Part shown: positions 8,506 to 17,600 of the stretch, one piece after another
Layout: every line of letters begins with the position of its first letter
How positions within the stretch are numbered: position 1 is the first letter of the stretch
Assembly: GCA_001602415.1 (NCBI GenBank)
Contig: CP012155.1
Coordinates: forward strand, 2,784,223-2,848,222
Origin: Bacteroidetes bacterium UKL13-3
GTDB lineage: Bacteria; Bacteroidota; Bacteroidia; UKL13-3
DNA length: 64,000 bases
Direction of reading: 5' to 3'
Translations under genes and position numbers: made by a program
Notes under the pieces: model-generated
Databases searched by the model: none
What the model saw: the letters and a program-made list of their open reading frames with translations, nothing else
What the model was told of the DNA's origin: nothing

Positions 8506-9624
8506 TTATTGCTTGGCAACCTTAATAGTTTTGACGATATTATCAGATACATAAACCTGTATAAAATAAACTCCAGGTTTCAATTCTATTGTATTTAGTT
8601 CATCATTTTCAAGATGAGTTGTAGAAATTACCTTCTTACCACTCATATCATACACTATAACTTTTTTAATACTGCTGCTACTGCTAAAACGTATAAATGC
8701 GTTAAAAAGGGTTGGATTAGCAGTAAGTTCCAGCTTTGCCAAATTGTTTTTGTTTTCCTTAAGGTCGGTTGTGAAACCCTGATTTAGCGGTGGAGCGTCA
8801 GCCATATTACAATTCGGTTTGCACGGCTCCTGTTCCCTAAGGTCTGCGTTCACAGTTACTAGGTTTCCAGCAGGATCTAATAAACTGGCTTGGGGTTTAT
8901 TTGGCCATTTATTATAATCAGGCAAGGGTGCTCCTTCACATCCTTCGCCACCTGTAACGTAAGCAGGTCTTAAACGGCTTTCGGTATAACCGTTTTCAGT
9001 AACAATCATGTAAGATTTGTACTTTATTTCACAACAACTTGGAGCATCACAAGGCAAGAGAGCATAAGAAGTTGCTCTATCCAATTGTATCCGTAAAGGT
9101 GGTGAGCCATCTCCACCTGGTTGATCAAAAAACGCACCAGCAGGCCAAGATAATTTTACGAGAGAAGCACAACTACTTTTAAATTTGACTGTATAAATAG
9201 ATGTTCCTCCTCCTATTTTGTTGACTAATTTAGTAATTGAGTTTAAGATTTCCTGCCGAATGGGCCCGTAAGAACAAGTATTTAAGTTTGGATATTGCCT
9301 GCCGCGAGGAATCCAGAGATCAATATCTCTCCAATAGTTTTGATAATCAATTAAAACACCATCGTTTATAATGATGGATTTGTCACTTCCACAGGTTACA
9401 ACAGTATAATTTACTTGAACAATTACACAAGGGCCTTCAAGTGTGTCAGCGTAATTGCCGACTTTAGGTGGAGGATATGCTCGAAGAATTGGTCCTGAAT
9501 TAAAAATACATAAAGTGTCGGTAAAGGTACTATTCATTGAAATTGGCTTGCAATCACAGTCTGATTGTGCCTTTCCAACCATTGTAAGGCATAAGAGTAA
9601 TAGAATAAAATTAAATTTTTTCAT
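8506..9624 (-). CDS. T9SS type A sorting domain protein, cysteine-rich
   Basis: The 372-residue protein has a cleavable signal peptide (MKKFNFILLLLCLTMVGKAQ). The mature region is rich in cysteines (SDCDCKP, SCASLVKLSW, PCDAPSCCEIKYK and others), implying disulphide-stabilised extracellular folds. The C-terminal 80 residues form a T9SS type A sorting domain: NPTLFNAFIRFSSSSSIKKV, then VYDMSGKKVI and GVYFIQVYVSD..KTIKV. No known catalytic domain is apparent in the centre. It lies upstream of the type B protein on the same strand, separated by a hairpin and a new promoter, so the two are neighbours rather than a tight operon. It is expected to be exported and attached to the surface or released. 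Function is unknown. Confidence 0.8.
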   Translation of the reverse strand: MKKFNFILLLLCLTMVGKAQSDCDCKPISMNSTFTDTLCIFNSGPILRAYPPPKVGNYADTLEGPCVIVQVNYTVVTCGSDKSIIINDGVLIDYQNYWRDIDLWIPRGRQYPNLNTCSYGPIRQEILNSITKLVNKIGGGTSIYTVKFKSSCASLVKLSWPAGAFFDQPGGDGSPPLRIQLDRATSYALLPCDAPSCCEIKYKSYMIVTENGYTESRLRPAYVTGGEGCEGAPLPDYNKWPNKPQASLLDPAGNLVTVNADLREQEPCKPNCNMADAPPLNQGFTTDLKENKNNLAKLELTANPTLFNAFIRFSSSSSIKKVIVYDMSGKKVISTTHLENDELNTIELKPGVYFIQVYVSDNIVKTIKVAKQ

Positions 9625-9905
9625 GGGATTATTTATGTTTATATAATTTATAGAGCCTCTTAATTTTACAACAGCTAGGCAACACTGTTGGTATTTTCTG
9701 GGATTTAGCGAATACTGCTGCTTGTTTTGCTACTCATTTTTGAATAGGGGAACTTTATAATGTTAAATGTTTAATTGTATTATTCCTCCTTTCATAATCG
9801 AACTATATATTATTTATTATTATAACAAATCCGTTATAGATTATTTTTTTAATACACAGCAGATTTCCCTCGGTTTGGTAATTGCTAAAAAAGAAAAAAT
9901 ATTAA

Positions 9906-10097
9906 AATATACGTTCAATACGTATTGAAAAAGGTATTACCCAAACCGAACTAGCAAACTCTATCAATAAAGATCAACCCTCGATTCAAAGACTTGAAAG
10001 AGGGGGAGTAAATCCCAGTTATTATTATTTATGCGAAATTGCTGATGGTCTGAATATATCAATTATTGAATTGATTGATATTGATAAGAAAGGATAG
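9906..10097 (+). pseudogene. truncated XRE-family helix-turn-helix regulator
   Basis: A 63-codon frame ending at TAG 10095-10097 reads RSIRIEKGITQTELANSI, then KDQPSIQRLERGGVNPSYYY and LCEIADGLNISIIELIDI. This is a typical XRE/HTH_3 DNA-binding domain, helix 1 to helix 5. No start codon is available: an in-frame TAA sits at 9903-9905. The plausible N-terminal residues (KKEKILK) lie in another frame just upstream, so a frameshift or small deletion has removed the start. Upstream bases 9870-9880 also carry an imperfect inverted copy of part of the gene (CGGTTTGG against CCAAACCG near 9939), suggesting local rearrangement. It lies in an otherwise gene-free stretch of about 700 bases. Confidence 0.6.
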
Positions 10098-10322
10098 ATA
10101 GTTTAAAAGAAAATGGGAAATAAGCTTAATGGCTGGCATCATAAAAGAAAATAGCACTCCCAAGTTCTTAACGTCAATCAAATCGAGCAAGTATATATGT
10201 ATATGTTTCAAATTTCGTCAACCGAGATTCATCGTATGACTTGCAACTTCCAGCCGCCTAAAAACCCAAAATTCCCTTCTCCAACTTCTAACATACAACT
10301 CCTCAATTCTCAACTTCTTCTG

Positions 10323-10330
10323 TATCTTTG
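10323..10330 (+). promoter_or_regulatory. -7 promoter box for trmB
   Basis: TATCTTTG matches TAnnTTTG exactly and lies 10 bases before ATG 10341. Transcription would start within a few bases of the start codon, so the mRNA would have almost no leader. It also argues against the upstream in-frame ATG at 10197. Confidence 0.65.
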
Positions 10331-10340
10331 CGCCCTAATT

Positions 10341-10985
10341 ATGGCAAAAAGAAAATTACAGCAGTTTGCTGAGTTTAAAGAGTTGGATAAAACCTTTGAT
10401 TTCCCTTACGATATGAAAGGAAAATGGAAGCAAGATGTGTTTCAAAATGACAATCCGCTCGTTTTAGAATTAGGTTGTGGCAAGGGTGAATATACTGTTG
10501 CATTAAGCAAACAATATCCTGAAAAAAATTTTCTAGGGATTGATATCAAAAGTAACCGCATGTGGCGCGGTGCACTTACCGCTAAGGAGCTTGGCATTAC
10601 CAATGCCGGATTTATCCGGATGATTATTAATAATCTCACAGCAATATTTGACGAAGCCGAAGTAGATGAAATTTGGATCACGTTTCCCGATCCATTTCCC
10701 AAAGACCGCCACGCCAAACACCGTTTAACCAGCTCAACATTTTTGCCGCTATACAAACAAGTATTAAAGCCCGGAGGAGTGGTAAACTTTAAAACAGACG
10801 ACACTCCTTTGTTTGAATATTCCCTCGAGGTTTTAAAAGAGCACAATATTACTCCGCAAGAAGTTAACTGGGATGTTCATGGCAACAGCGACTCCCATCC
10901 GCACCTTCGTGAAATACGGACATACTACGAAAATAAATTCGCGGCACAAGGGCGCACCATTAAGTATCTTCGTTTTACTTTCTAA
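10341..10985 (+). CDS. trmB: tRNA (guanine-N7-)-methyltransferase
   Basis: TrmB methylates G46 in the variable loop of tRNA using S-adenosylmethionine. The protein from ATG 10341 has 214 residues, the usual length. The SAM-binding loop is LELGCGKGEYTVALSKQYPE, followed by the acidic turn GIDIKSNRMWRGA. The family signature FPDPFPKDRHAKHRL is near residue 117 and FKTDDTPLFEYSL follows. The frame is open upstream to 10197, but that extension is low-complexity intergenic sequence and precedes the promoter box. The stop overlaps the start of the menE-like gene by one base (TAATG), so the two are translationally coupled, although their pathways are unrelated. Confidence 0.94.
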   Translation: MAKRKLQQFAEFKELDKTFDFPYDMKGKWKQDVFQNDNPLVLELGCGKGEYTVALSKQYPEKNFLGIDIKSNRMWRGALTAKELGITNAGFIRMIINNLTAIFDEAEVDEIWITFPDPFPKDRHAKHRLTSSTFLPLYKQVLKPGGVVNFKTDDTPLFEYSLEVLKEHNITPQEVNWDVHGNSDSHPHLREIRTYYENKFAAQGRTIKYLRFTF

Positions 10986-12067
10986 TGTCAACACTATACA
11001 TCAATGGCCAATCTTACCCGTTTGAATCCATCAAACGAGAAGGAATTACGCTGTTGAAGGAATCGGAACACACACACCAATCCTCGTTTCAATTGATTCA
11101 AGATTGGTTAACCGATAAACAATCGTTTTTGTTCACCACATCCGGTTCAACAGGTACTCCCAAGCCTATTGAACTTAACAGATCACAGCTGGAAACCAGT
11201 GCAAGGGGAACCATTCAAGCTCTTACACTTAAAGCTGCCGACCATTTTTTGGTGTGCATGAATACTTCCTTTATTGGTGGAGCCATGCTCATAATAAGAG
11301 CCTTATTAGTAGATGCTAATATAACACTAAAAGAACCATCTAGTAATCCATTAAAACTTATACCAGATAATCATTCATACACTTTTGCTTCTTTTGCTCC
11401 ATTACAGTTATTCCCAATTATTCAAAATGTGTACTCTGAAAAAGAGCGACTAAGTAGATTCAAACAAATATTGGTTGGTGGCGGCATACTCGACTCTCAA
11501 CTTGAAAAAGAAATTGCTGCCTTGCCGGTAAAAGTGTTTCACACCTACGGCATGACTGAAACAGTTAGCCATATAGCATTAAGAGAAATTGGGAAACAAG
11601 AAACGTACACCAAAATTGCTAATGTGCAACTCAAAACTGATAATCGCGGATGCTTGGCTATTTGTTGTGCTGCAACCAACAATGAATGGGTACAAACCAA
11701 TGATGTTGTTGAGTTGCTAGATAGTTGTTCCTTCATCTTTTTGGGTAGAGCAGATGATGTTATTAACTCGGGTGGTATCAAAATTTGGCCCAATAAAATA
11801 GAGCAAATCATTCGTGAGCGACTAACAACATTTGCTACCAACGTATTTGTTTATGGTATACCTGATGCAAAACTTGGACAAAAACTTATTGCCGTTATTG
11901 AAACTTCATACGAAAGCAGCTTGTTACCTTCGCTACTCAAATCGGAACCAAACCTCACTAAATACGAAGTTCCAAAGCAATATTTTACGCTACCATCGTT
12001 TGAATATACTCCAACGGGCAAAATCAACAAAGCTGAAACGCTGAAAATGTTAGGCTTACAGGTTTAA
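10985..12067 (+). CDS. menE: AMP-binding acyl-CoA ligase, O-succinylbenzoate-CoA ligase-like (MenE)
   Basis: This 360-residue adenylate-forming enzyme has the P-loop FTTSGSTGTPKPIEL near residue 50, the A5 motif YGMTETVSHIALRE near 184, FLGRADDVINSGGIKIWPNK near 255, and the C-terminal catalytic lysine in TPTGKINKAETL. It is much shorter than general acyl-CoA synthetases (500 residues or more) and has the compact size of Bacteroidota MenE, which activates o-succinylbenzoate for menaquinone synthesis. Other men genes are not in the window, so the substrate is assigned by size and similarity only. It overlaps trmB by one base. Confidence 0.8.
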   Translation: MSTLYINGQSYPFESIKREGITLLKESEHTHQSSFQLIQDWLTDKQSFLFTTSGSTGTPKPIELNRSQLETSARGTIQALTLKAADHFLVCMNTSFIGGAMLIIRALLVDANITLKEPSSNPLKLIPDNHSYTFASFAPLQLFPIIQNVYSEKERLSRFKQILVGGGILDSQLEKEIAALPVKVFHTYGMTETVSHIALREIGKQETYTKIANVQLKTDNRGCLAICCAATNNEWVQTNDVVELLDSCSFIFLGRADDVINSGGIKIWPNKIEQIIRERLTTFATNVFVYGIPDAKLGQKLIAVIETSYESSLLPSLLKSEPNLTKYEVPKQYFTLPSFEYTPTGKINKAETLKMLGLQV

Positions 12068-12152
12068 ATCTGTTAACTTTTAATTATCAAAAAAATTACT
12101 TCCGCAATAGGTTCAAAATTTTATATTCGCATAAAATTAATCAATTAACACT

Positions 12153-12374
12153 ATGTACTGGACATTAGAATTAGCATCGCATTTAGATGACGCACCATGG
12201 CCTGCCATTAAAGATGAGCTTATAGATTACGCAATTCGTTCAGGAGCTCCTTTGGAAGTAATTGAAAACTTGCAAGAGTTGGAAGACGATGGTGAACCGT
12301 TTGAGAGTATTGAAGAAATCTGGCCGGATTATCCGACTAATGAAGATTACTTCTACAACGAAGATGAATTATAA
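12153..12374 (+). CDS. DUF2795-type small acidic protein
   Basis: The protein has 73 residues and is very acidic, with the pattern LASHLDDAPWPAIKDELIDY, then AIRSGAPLEVIENLQEL and an acidic tail (EDYFYNEDEL). This matches the conserved short DUF2795 family of Bacteroidota, whose function is unknown. The WPA-x-K-[DE]-EL core is characteristic. It has its own region upstream with a near-consensus -7 box (TATATTCG at about 12121) and a strong terminator directly at its stop, so it is probably a monocistronic transcript. No membrane segment or cysteine is present. Confidence 0.85.
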   Translation: MYWTLELASHLDDAPWPAIKDELIDYAIRSGAPLEVIENLQELEDDGEPFESIEEIWPDYPTNEDYFYNEDEL

Positions 12375-12399
12375 AAAAAGGAGCTTAGGCTCCTTTTTT
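12374..12399 (+). terminator. intrinsic terminator after the DUF2795 gene
   Basis: Arms AAAAAGGAGC and GCTCCTTTTT flank a TTAG loop, with the U-run being part of the second arm. The stem starts at the stop codon of the preceding gene. The A-rich first arm means it could also act on the other strand. Confidence 0.8.
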
Positions 12400-12580
12400 A
12401 GTTTAGTTGACTACTGCGTCTATTCTTTAAAATAAAGAACTGATGAATATGAATTGTACCAAAAGCATATCTATAACAGTAAAATGTGATTGGCATAAAC
12501 ACTTATTGTTGCGAAATTTTTTCGGGAGTATGAAACGATTTTTCACATTCCTTTAAACTTGGAATTGGTATCATTTTGGC

Positions 12581-12610
12581 AAAAAAAATGCCGACTGTTA
12601 CATCGGCATT
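12581..12610 (-). terminator. intrinsic terminator of the DEAD-box helicase gene
   Basis: Arms AATGCCGA (12587-12594) and TCGGCATT (12603-12610) form an 8-pair stem. On the minus strand the stem is followed by a run of eight U (plus-strand A run 12581-12588), 20-50 bases after the helicase stop. Confidence 0.8.
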
Positions 12611-12632
12611 TGTATTATATTTTAGATTAATC

Positions 12633-14522
12633 TTAGTAAGAGCGTCTTCTTCTCTCTCCTCCGCCACTGCTTCCTTCACTTCTTCTTCTCTCGCCACCAC
12701 CGTAAGATGAGCGACTTCTTTCTCCGCCTCTTTCGCCACCACGATCTCCACCTCTATCACCACCACGGTATCCTCCGCCAGATCTTCCTCCACGATCTCC
12801 ACCGCCACCGTATCCGCCTCTTCCGCCACCACCGTATGATCTTCCTCCTCCTTCAGAGCTACGTGTTCTTCCGCTATCATTTGCATTGCCCGAAACTTCA
12901 ACACGAACCTGACGTCCTTTGAATTCGCTTCCATGCAATGACTTCATCACTTTCTCAACGTTTCCTTCATCTATGTTTACAAATGAGTATACCCCTTTTA
13001 CATCTACACGGTGTATTTCGGCAGTTGATATTCCTGTTGTAACTGTGATAAATTCTTTAAGCGTACTAATATCTAATCCATCTTTTTGTCCGATGCTCAC
13101 AAATAAGCGAGTACCTTGATTAGAGCCATAAGCTCTTTCTCTTGGTGCGCCATCACGTGAACCTCTTTCGCCTCTGTCGGCTGACGAACGTTCGCCAACA
13201 TTTAAGTCGGGAGCATTAAGGTATTCATCAGAGAATCTTCTCAACTCTAACGATAACATTTTTTTCACCAACTCTTCTTTGCTCAGTTCCATTAATGGTT
13301 CTAAACCGTCTAATACTGTTTTATCAAAGATAGAATCTTCAATTTCACAATTTTTGATGGTATCGGTAAAGGCGATTAATTTTTTATCACGCACTTCGGT
13401 AGCCGAAGGAATCAAAATTTTCTTGAACTGTGTACCAATCAATTTCTCGATTTCACGTAAACGATATTGTTCACGCATGTTCAATAACGTGAATGAAATA
13501 CCCGTTTTACCTGCACGTGCTGTACGTCCGCTACGGTGAGTGTAGTTTTCAATATCATCTGGTAAATGGTAATGAACCACGTGAGTAATACCAGTAACGT
13601 CAATACCACGAGCAGCCACATCTGTTGCCAACAAAATTTTGATGGCATGATGACGGAAACGGCTCATTACTTTCTCACGTTGACCTTGACTTAGGTCTCC
13701 ATGCAAACAGTCGGCATTGTATCCATCGCGAATTAATTTATCGCTAATGTCTTGTGTTTCGTTTTTGGTTTGGCAGAATACGATACCATAAAAATGGTCG
13801 CTGGTGTAATCCAATACGCGTTTTAATGCTGCTACTTTATCTTTAGCGTGGACTACTGCGTATTCGTGGGTAATGTTTACGTTGGCTGTGTTTTTGCGAC
13901 CTACGGTAATTTCTACAGGATCTTTCAAATACACATCTGCAATTTGTTTTACTTGCTTAGGCATGGTAGCACTAAACAAAGCAACACGTTTTTCAACCGG
14001 AGTAACGGATAATATTTGTTCAATATCATCTCTGAAACCCATATTTAGCATTTCATCCGCCTCATCTAAAACTACAAACCCGATGTTTTGAATTTTAACA
14101 GCCTTACGGTCCATTAAATCCATTAATCTACCTGGAGTAGCCACAATAATTTGTGCTCCACGTCTGAGTTGGTCAATTTGTTGGGTAATGCTGGATCCGC
14201 CATAAACGGCTGCAATATTTACACCTTTAATGAATTTGCTGTAGTTTCCCAAGTCTTTGGAAATCTGGAGGCAAAGCTCACGTGTAGGACAAATAATTAG
14301 AGCTTGCGTGGTTTTGCTGTTGAAGTCAATCTTTTGCAATAGTGGCAAGCCGAATGCTGCTGTTTTACCGGTTCCGGTTTGTGCAAGGGCCAAAATGTCT
14401 CTTTCGGTCTCTAAAAATACAGGAATGGACTGTTCCTGGACAGGAGTAGGATTTGTAAAACCCATCTCCGAGATGGCGTTTAGAACGGACGTGTCTAAAC
14501 CTAGTTCGTTAAATGTTATCAA
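12633..14522 (-). CDS. deaD: DEAD-box RNA helicase with DbpA-type RNA-binding domain and RGG tail
   Basis: The protein has 629 residues. The Q motif (NPTPVQEQSIP, 24-34), motif I (AQTGTGKT, 47-54), Ia (PTREL, 79-83), II (DEAD, 153-156), SAT and the HRSGRTARAG of motif VI are all intact, giving an ATP-dependent RNA helicase of the DeaD/CsdA type used in ribosome assembly and RNA decay. Residues about 475-550 (RLFVSIGQKDGLDISTLKEF) form a DbpA-like RNA-recognition domain. The last 75 residues are a disordered tail of repeated RGG, YGGGG and RGGDRGG units ending in ERRRRSY. A TATCTTTG box lies 24 bases upstream of the ATG and a U-tailed hairpin follows the stop. Confidence 0.93.
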   Translation of the reverse strand: MITFNELGLDTSVLNAISEMGFTNPTPVQEQSIPVFLETERDILALAQTGTGKTAAFGLPLLQKIDFNSKTTQALIICPTRELCLQISKDLGNYSKFIKGVNIAAVYGGSSITQQIDQLRRGAQIIVATPGRLMDLMDRKAVKIQNIGFVVLDEADEMLNMGFRDDIEQILSVTPVEKRVALFSATMPKQVKQIADVYLKDPVEITVGRKNTANVNITHEYAVVHAKDKVAALKRVLDYTSDHFYGIVFCQTKNETQDISDKLIRDGYNADCLHGDLSQGQREKVMSRFRHHAIKILLATDVAARGIDVTGITHVVHYHLPDDIENYTHRSGRTARAGKTGISFTLLNMREQYRLREIEKLIGTQFKKILIPSATEVRDKKLIAFTDTIKNCEIEDSIFDKTVLDGLEPLMELSKEELVKKMLSLELRRFSDEYLNAPDLNVGERSSADRGERGSRDGAPRERAYGSNQGTRLFVSIGQKDGLDISTLKEFITVTTGISTAEIHRVDVKGVYSFVNIDEGNVEKVMKSLHGSEFKGRQVRVEVSGNANDSGRTRSSEGGGRSYGGGGRGGYGGGGDRGGRSGGGYRGGDRGGDRGGERGGERSRSSYGGGERRRSEGSSGGGERRRRSY

Positions 14523-14546
14523 AGTACTTTTTTATAAAATGAGCAG

Positions 14547-14554
14547 CAAAGATA
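14547..14554 (-). promoter_or_regulatory. -7 promoter box for the helicase gene
   Basis: TATCTTTG on the minus strand, an exact TAnnTTTG match, 24 bases before the ATG at 14522. No TTTG at 17-23 bases further upstream was seen. Confidence 0.6.
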
Positions 14555-14619
14555 AGCGAATTACTTGATTATCTGTAATTGCTGCTAATTATCATGTAAT
14601 TACCCACATCTTGTAAACA

Positions 14620-14649
14620 AAAAAGGTGAGCCTAACGGCTCACCTTTTT
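14620..14649 (-). terminator. intrinsic terminator of the 2423-residue surface protein gene
   Basis: Arms AAAAAGGTGAGCC and GGCTCACCTTTTT with a 4-base loop lie 25 bases after the gene's stop on the minus strand. The symmetrical A/U flanks would allow action on either strand. Confidence 0.82.
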
Positions 14650-14673
14650 AAAGTTAAAGAATTAAATCCCTGA

Positions 14674-17600
14674 TCAGTTTTTAACCAATTTGGTTACTTG
14701 TGTTTCACCGTTTACAGTTAAACGAACAAAGTAAATACCTTTATTTAAGTTGTTGGCTTCTGTTATTGGAACTAAATTATTACCAGTGGTAATTATAGCA
14801 TCTAATGTTGCAACAACTTTACCTTGTATGTCTAACATTTCAATAGTAGCCACACCATCTTTAGCGGCATTGAAAGAAACACCATATGCCGAAGAGTAAG
14901 GGTTAGGATAAACTGAAAGTGCATTAGCAGCCTCAGCATTTTTGGTTACACGCACAACTTGTGAATAAGAGTATTCACCATCAAAATCAAGTTGTTTTAA
15001 GCGGTAGTATAATACATTGCTTTGGGTTACATCAAACGCTTTAACATCAGTTAATCCATAGTTTGATGTGCGGTTGCTCTTTCCAGCACCTTTTACAAAT
15101 CCTACTTTTTCAAAAGTGCTACCGTTCAATGAACGCTCAACTTCAAAACCTTTGTTGTTAGTTTCGGAAACGGTAGTCCAAGTTAATAAGGCATCCGCTG
15201 CTTTTGTAGTTGCGGTAAATGTTGAAAGGGTAACAGGCAATGGTGAACCTACGTTTTCATCAGCTCCCATGTATGGAATACTAAAACGAGTTTCATTGTC
15301 TATATCAGTTGTTATACCTGCTATTGCTACACATTGTAGGTTTAAGTTACCTATAGATGAACCAGTTAAGTGCAAATCGCCATTAGATACAAAAAATATA
15401 CTATCTGTTTTTGAATTTACATTACCACCTAAACTTGTTCTGAATGTAGCTAAATCAATTTGGTTAGAACCTGCCCAACCCAATACTGCCTGTGAGCCTG
15501 CAACAAAGTAGTTATTGTAGTTAATATTAGTAAATGCAGCAGGAGGAGCATCTGAAGCAAAGGCATAACCTACTCCTGGTGCACCGTTAGTATTTACAAA
15601 GCTGTTTACAAAAATATTGTTTCTAACATCAACTCCAGTTACTGAACTAGCTACGTACATTGCAGCACATCTGCTATCACCTGCGAAACCAGCATAAGTA
15701 CCACTAATATTTACAGTGTTAAAGTATACTTTGTAATCTGAACCTGTATTTAATCGTATTCCAACAATAACATCGTTAGAAGAAATTGGAGTCCATCCAT
15801 CACCTGTAAGTTTTGAAATCATATTGTTGCTAATGGTTGTATTTGAAGCCAACCCTGTTTCAGCGTGTATTCCAATAGCACCGAATCCAGCTGTTCCTGT
15901 ATAAGTACAAGTATCTATTATATTACGAGATACAACAGCATTAACTACTCCTGCTCCAATATTTATAGCTTTAATATTACTATTTGACGATATAATATAT
16001 TGCACGGTGTTTTTATTCACCAATACTGTATCGAGTTGTCGCATGTCAATACCTCTCCAAGTAATTCTAGAAGCGGCAACACTGTTACCAATTATATTGT
16101 TTTCAATTACTAAACCTTTGGTTTTATTACCAGATGTTCCGAAAGCAGTAATTCCTTTGTAGCCCGAACCTATTTCATTATTGCGAATTACAATGTCACG
16201 GTTGTCTGCACCAGCAGCATCGTAACCTGAACCACCAATATGTAAAACGGCTGATGATGTACCTGATGACGGTCCGAACAATTTACAGTTAATAATTGAG
16301 TCACTTATACAACCTAGTCCAATTCCGCCACTTGCAATATTGATTGTATTACTTGAAGTATTGCTATCCACAATACTTAAATCGAGGCTACTTCCACCAG
16401 GCGTAATTGATCCATCAATAGTGATATAATCAGCACCATTTAAGAGAAAAATAGCTGCTTCATTACCGCTAATTACAGTATTGGTTAAAGTAGGGCGAAT
16501 GGTAACTCTATTAACAGCCGAACCTCCAGTAACTTGGTTTATAACCAATGGGTAAACCTCAGTTCCAGTTCTATAGCTAGCATCTGTTAATTGGAATTCA
16601 ACCGCTGCACTTACACCTCTTGCATTTAAAGTAGCAACTGCTGATGTTAATGTAGTGAAGTTTGGCGAAACTTGAGCTGAACCTACTAAATATGTACCAG
16701 CTAATGGAGGATCCACAATTACATATCTATTTGGTTTAGTTGGCGCTGTGGTAATTGAATCAACTGACGTTGCAACAAAACCTGCAGTAGGATTTGCAGA
16801 AACATAAGAAGTTGGAGTTTGACGATCTTGAGCAGTTACAAAATACTGAATAGTATCTGTTACAATAACTCCTGCACCACCAAATAACAACGAGTAATCA
16901 ATGGTGAAATTAAATGGAGAAACAACATTTGTTGCTTCAGCATATTTCCAACCGTTAAAGCTATTGTTATTATCTGCTGGGTAAGTTCCCATAACATCTA
17001 AATCACTTGATTTTTTGTAATAAATACGAGGCTTATTTGCTGCAGTATCTATACCATTAAAATCTGTCATTGTTGCAAATCCAGTTATTACTCTATTGGT
17101 TAATAAAAAGGTATTTGATAAATTGGTATAGCTAATAGCTGGTCCACTAATATCAACACCAACTTCAATAGCTCCAATTGTAGGTGGAGAATTACGAACT
17201 GAATCAATACGATCAGTAGTGAAACCACTAATGGTATTTCCCAATCCTGTTATTGTACCTAATCCTATTATAAGGTTTGAATCATTCACAAATTGTGGGT
17301 TGATTGTTACTGAATTGGCATTAGCAGCTGAAGTTGTTTGTAAATCAGCCAATAAAGGCTGGTCTGTACCTGTAAAAGTTACAGGATTAAAATCATAGGC
17401 TAAAATACCTTGGCTACCAGCTACAGAATAGTTATTATAATTAAATATTGCACCTGTTGAACGATAATGAGTAAGTGCATAATGTTTAGATCCAGTAAAA
17501 CCTGTAATGGTATTTCTAATATTATTGTTACGAATATCCAAGCCTGGTATTGTATTTGATGCAATGGTTAAACCCGATGAGGTCCCTGCAGCACTTCCAA

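Noticed and set aside
12503-12934. 143-residue minus-strand frame rich in VAEE/EEV repeats
   Set aside because: It is an alternative frame of the helicase RGG-tail DNA; the repeats mirror the glycine/arginine codons and there is no start context.
15068-15511. 147-residue plus-strand frame opposite the giant T9SS gene
   Set aside because: Antisense shadow of the conserved SETNN module and sorting domain; low-complexity translation.
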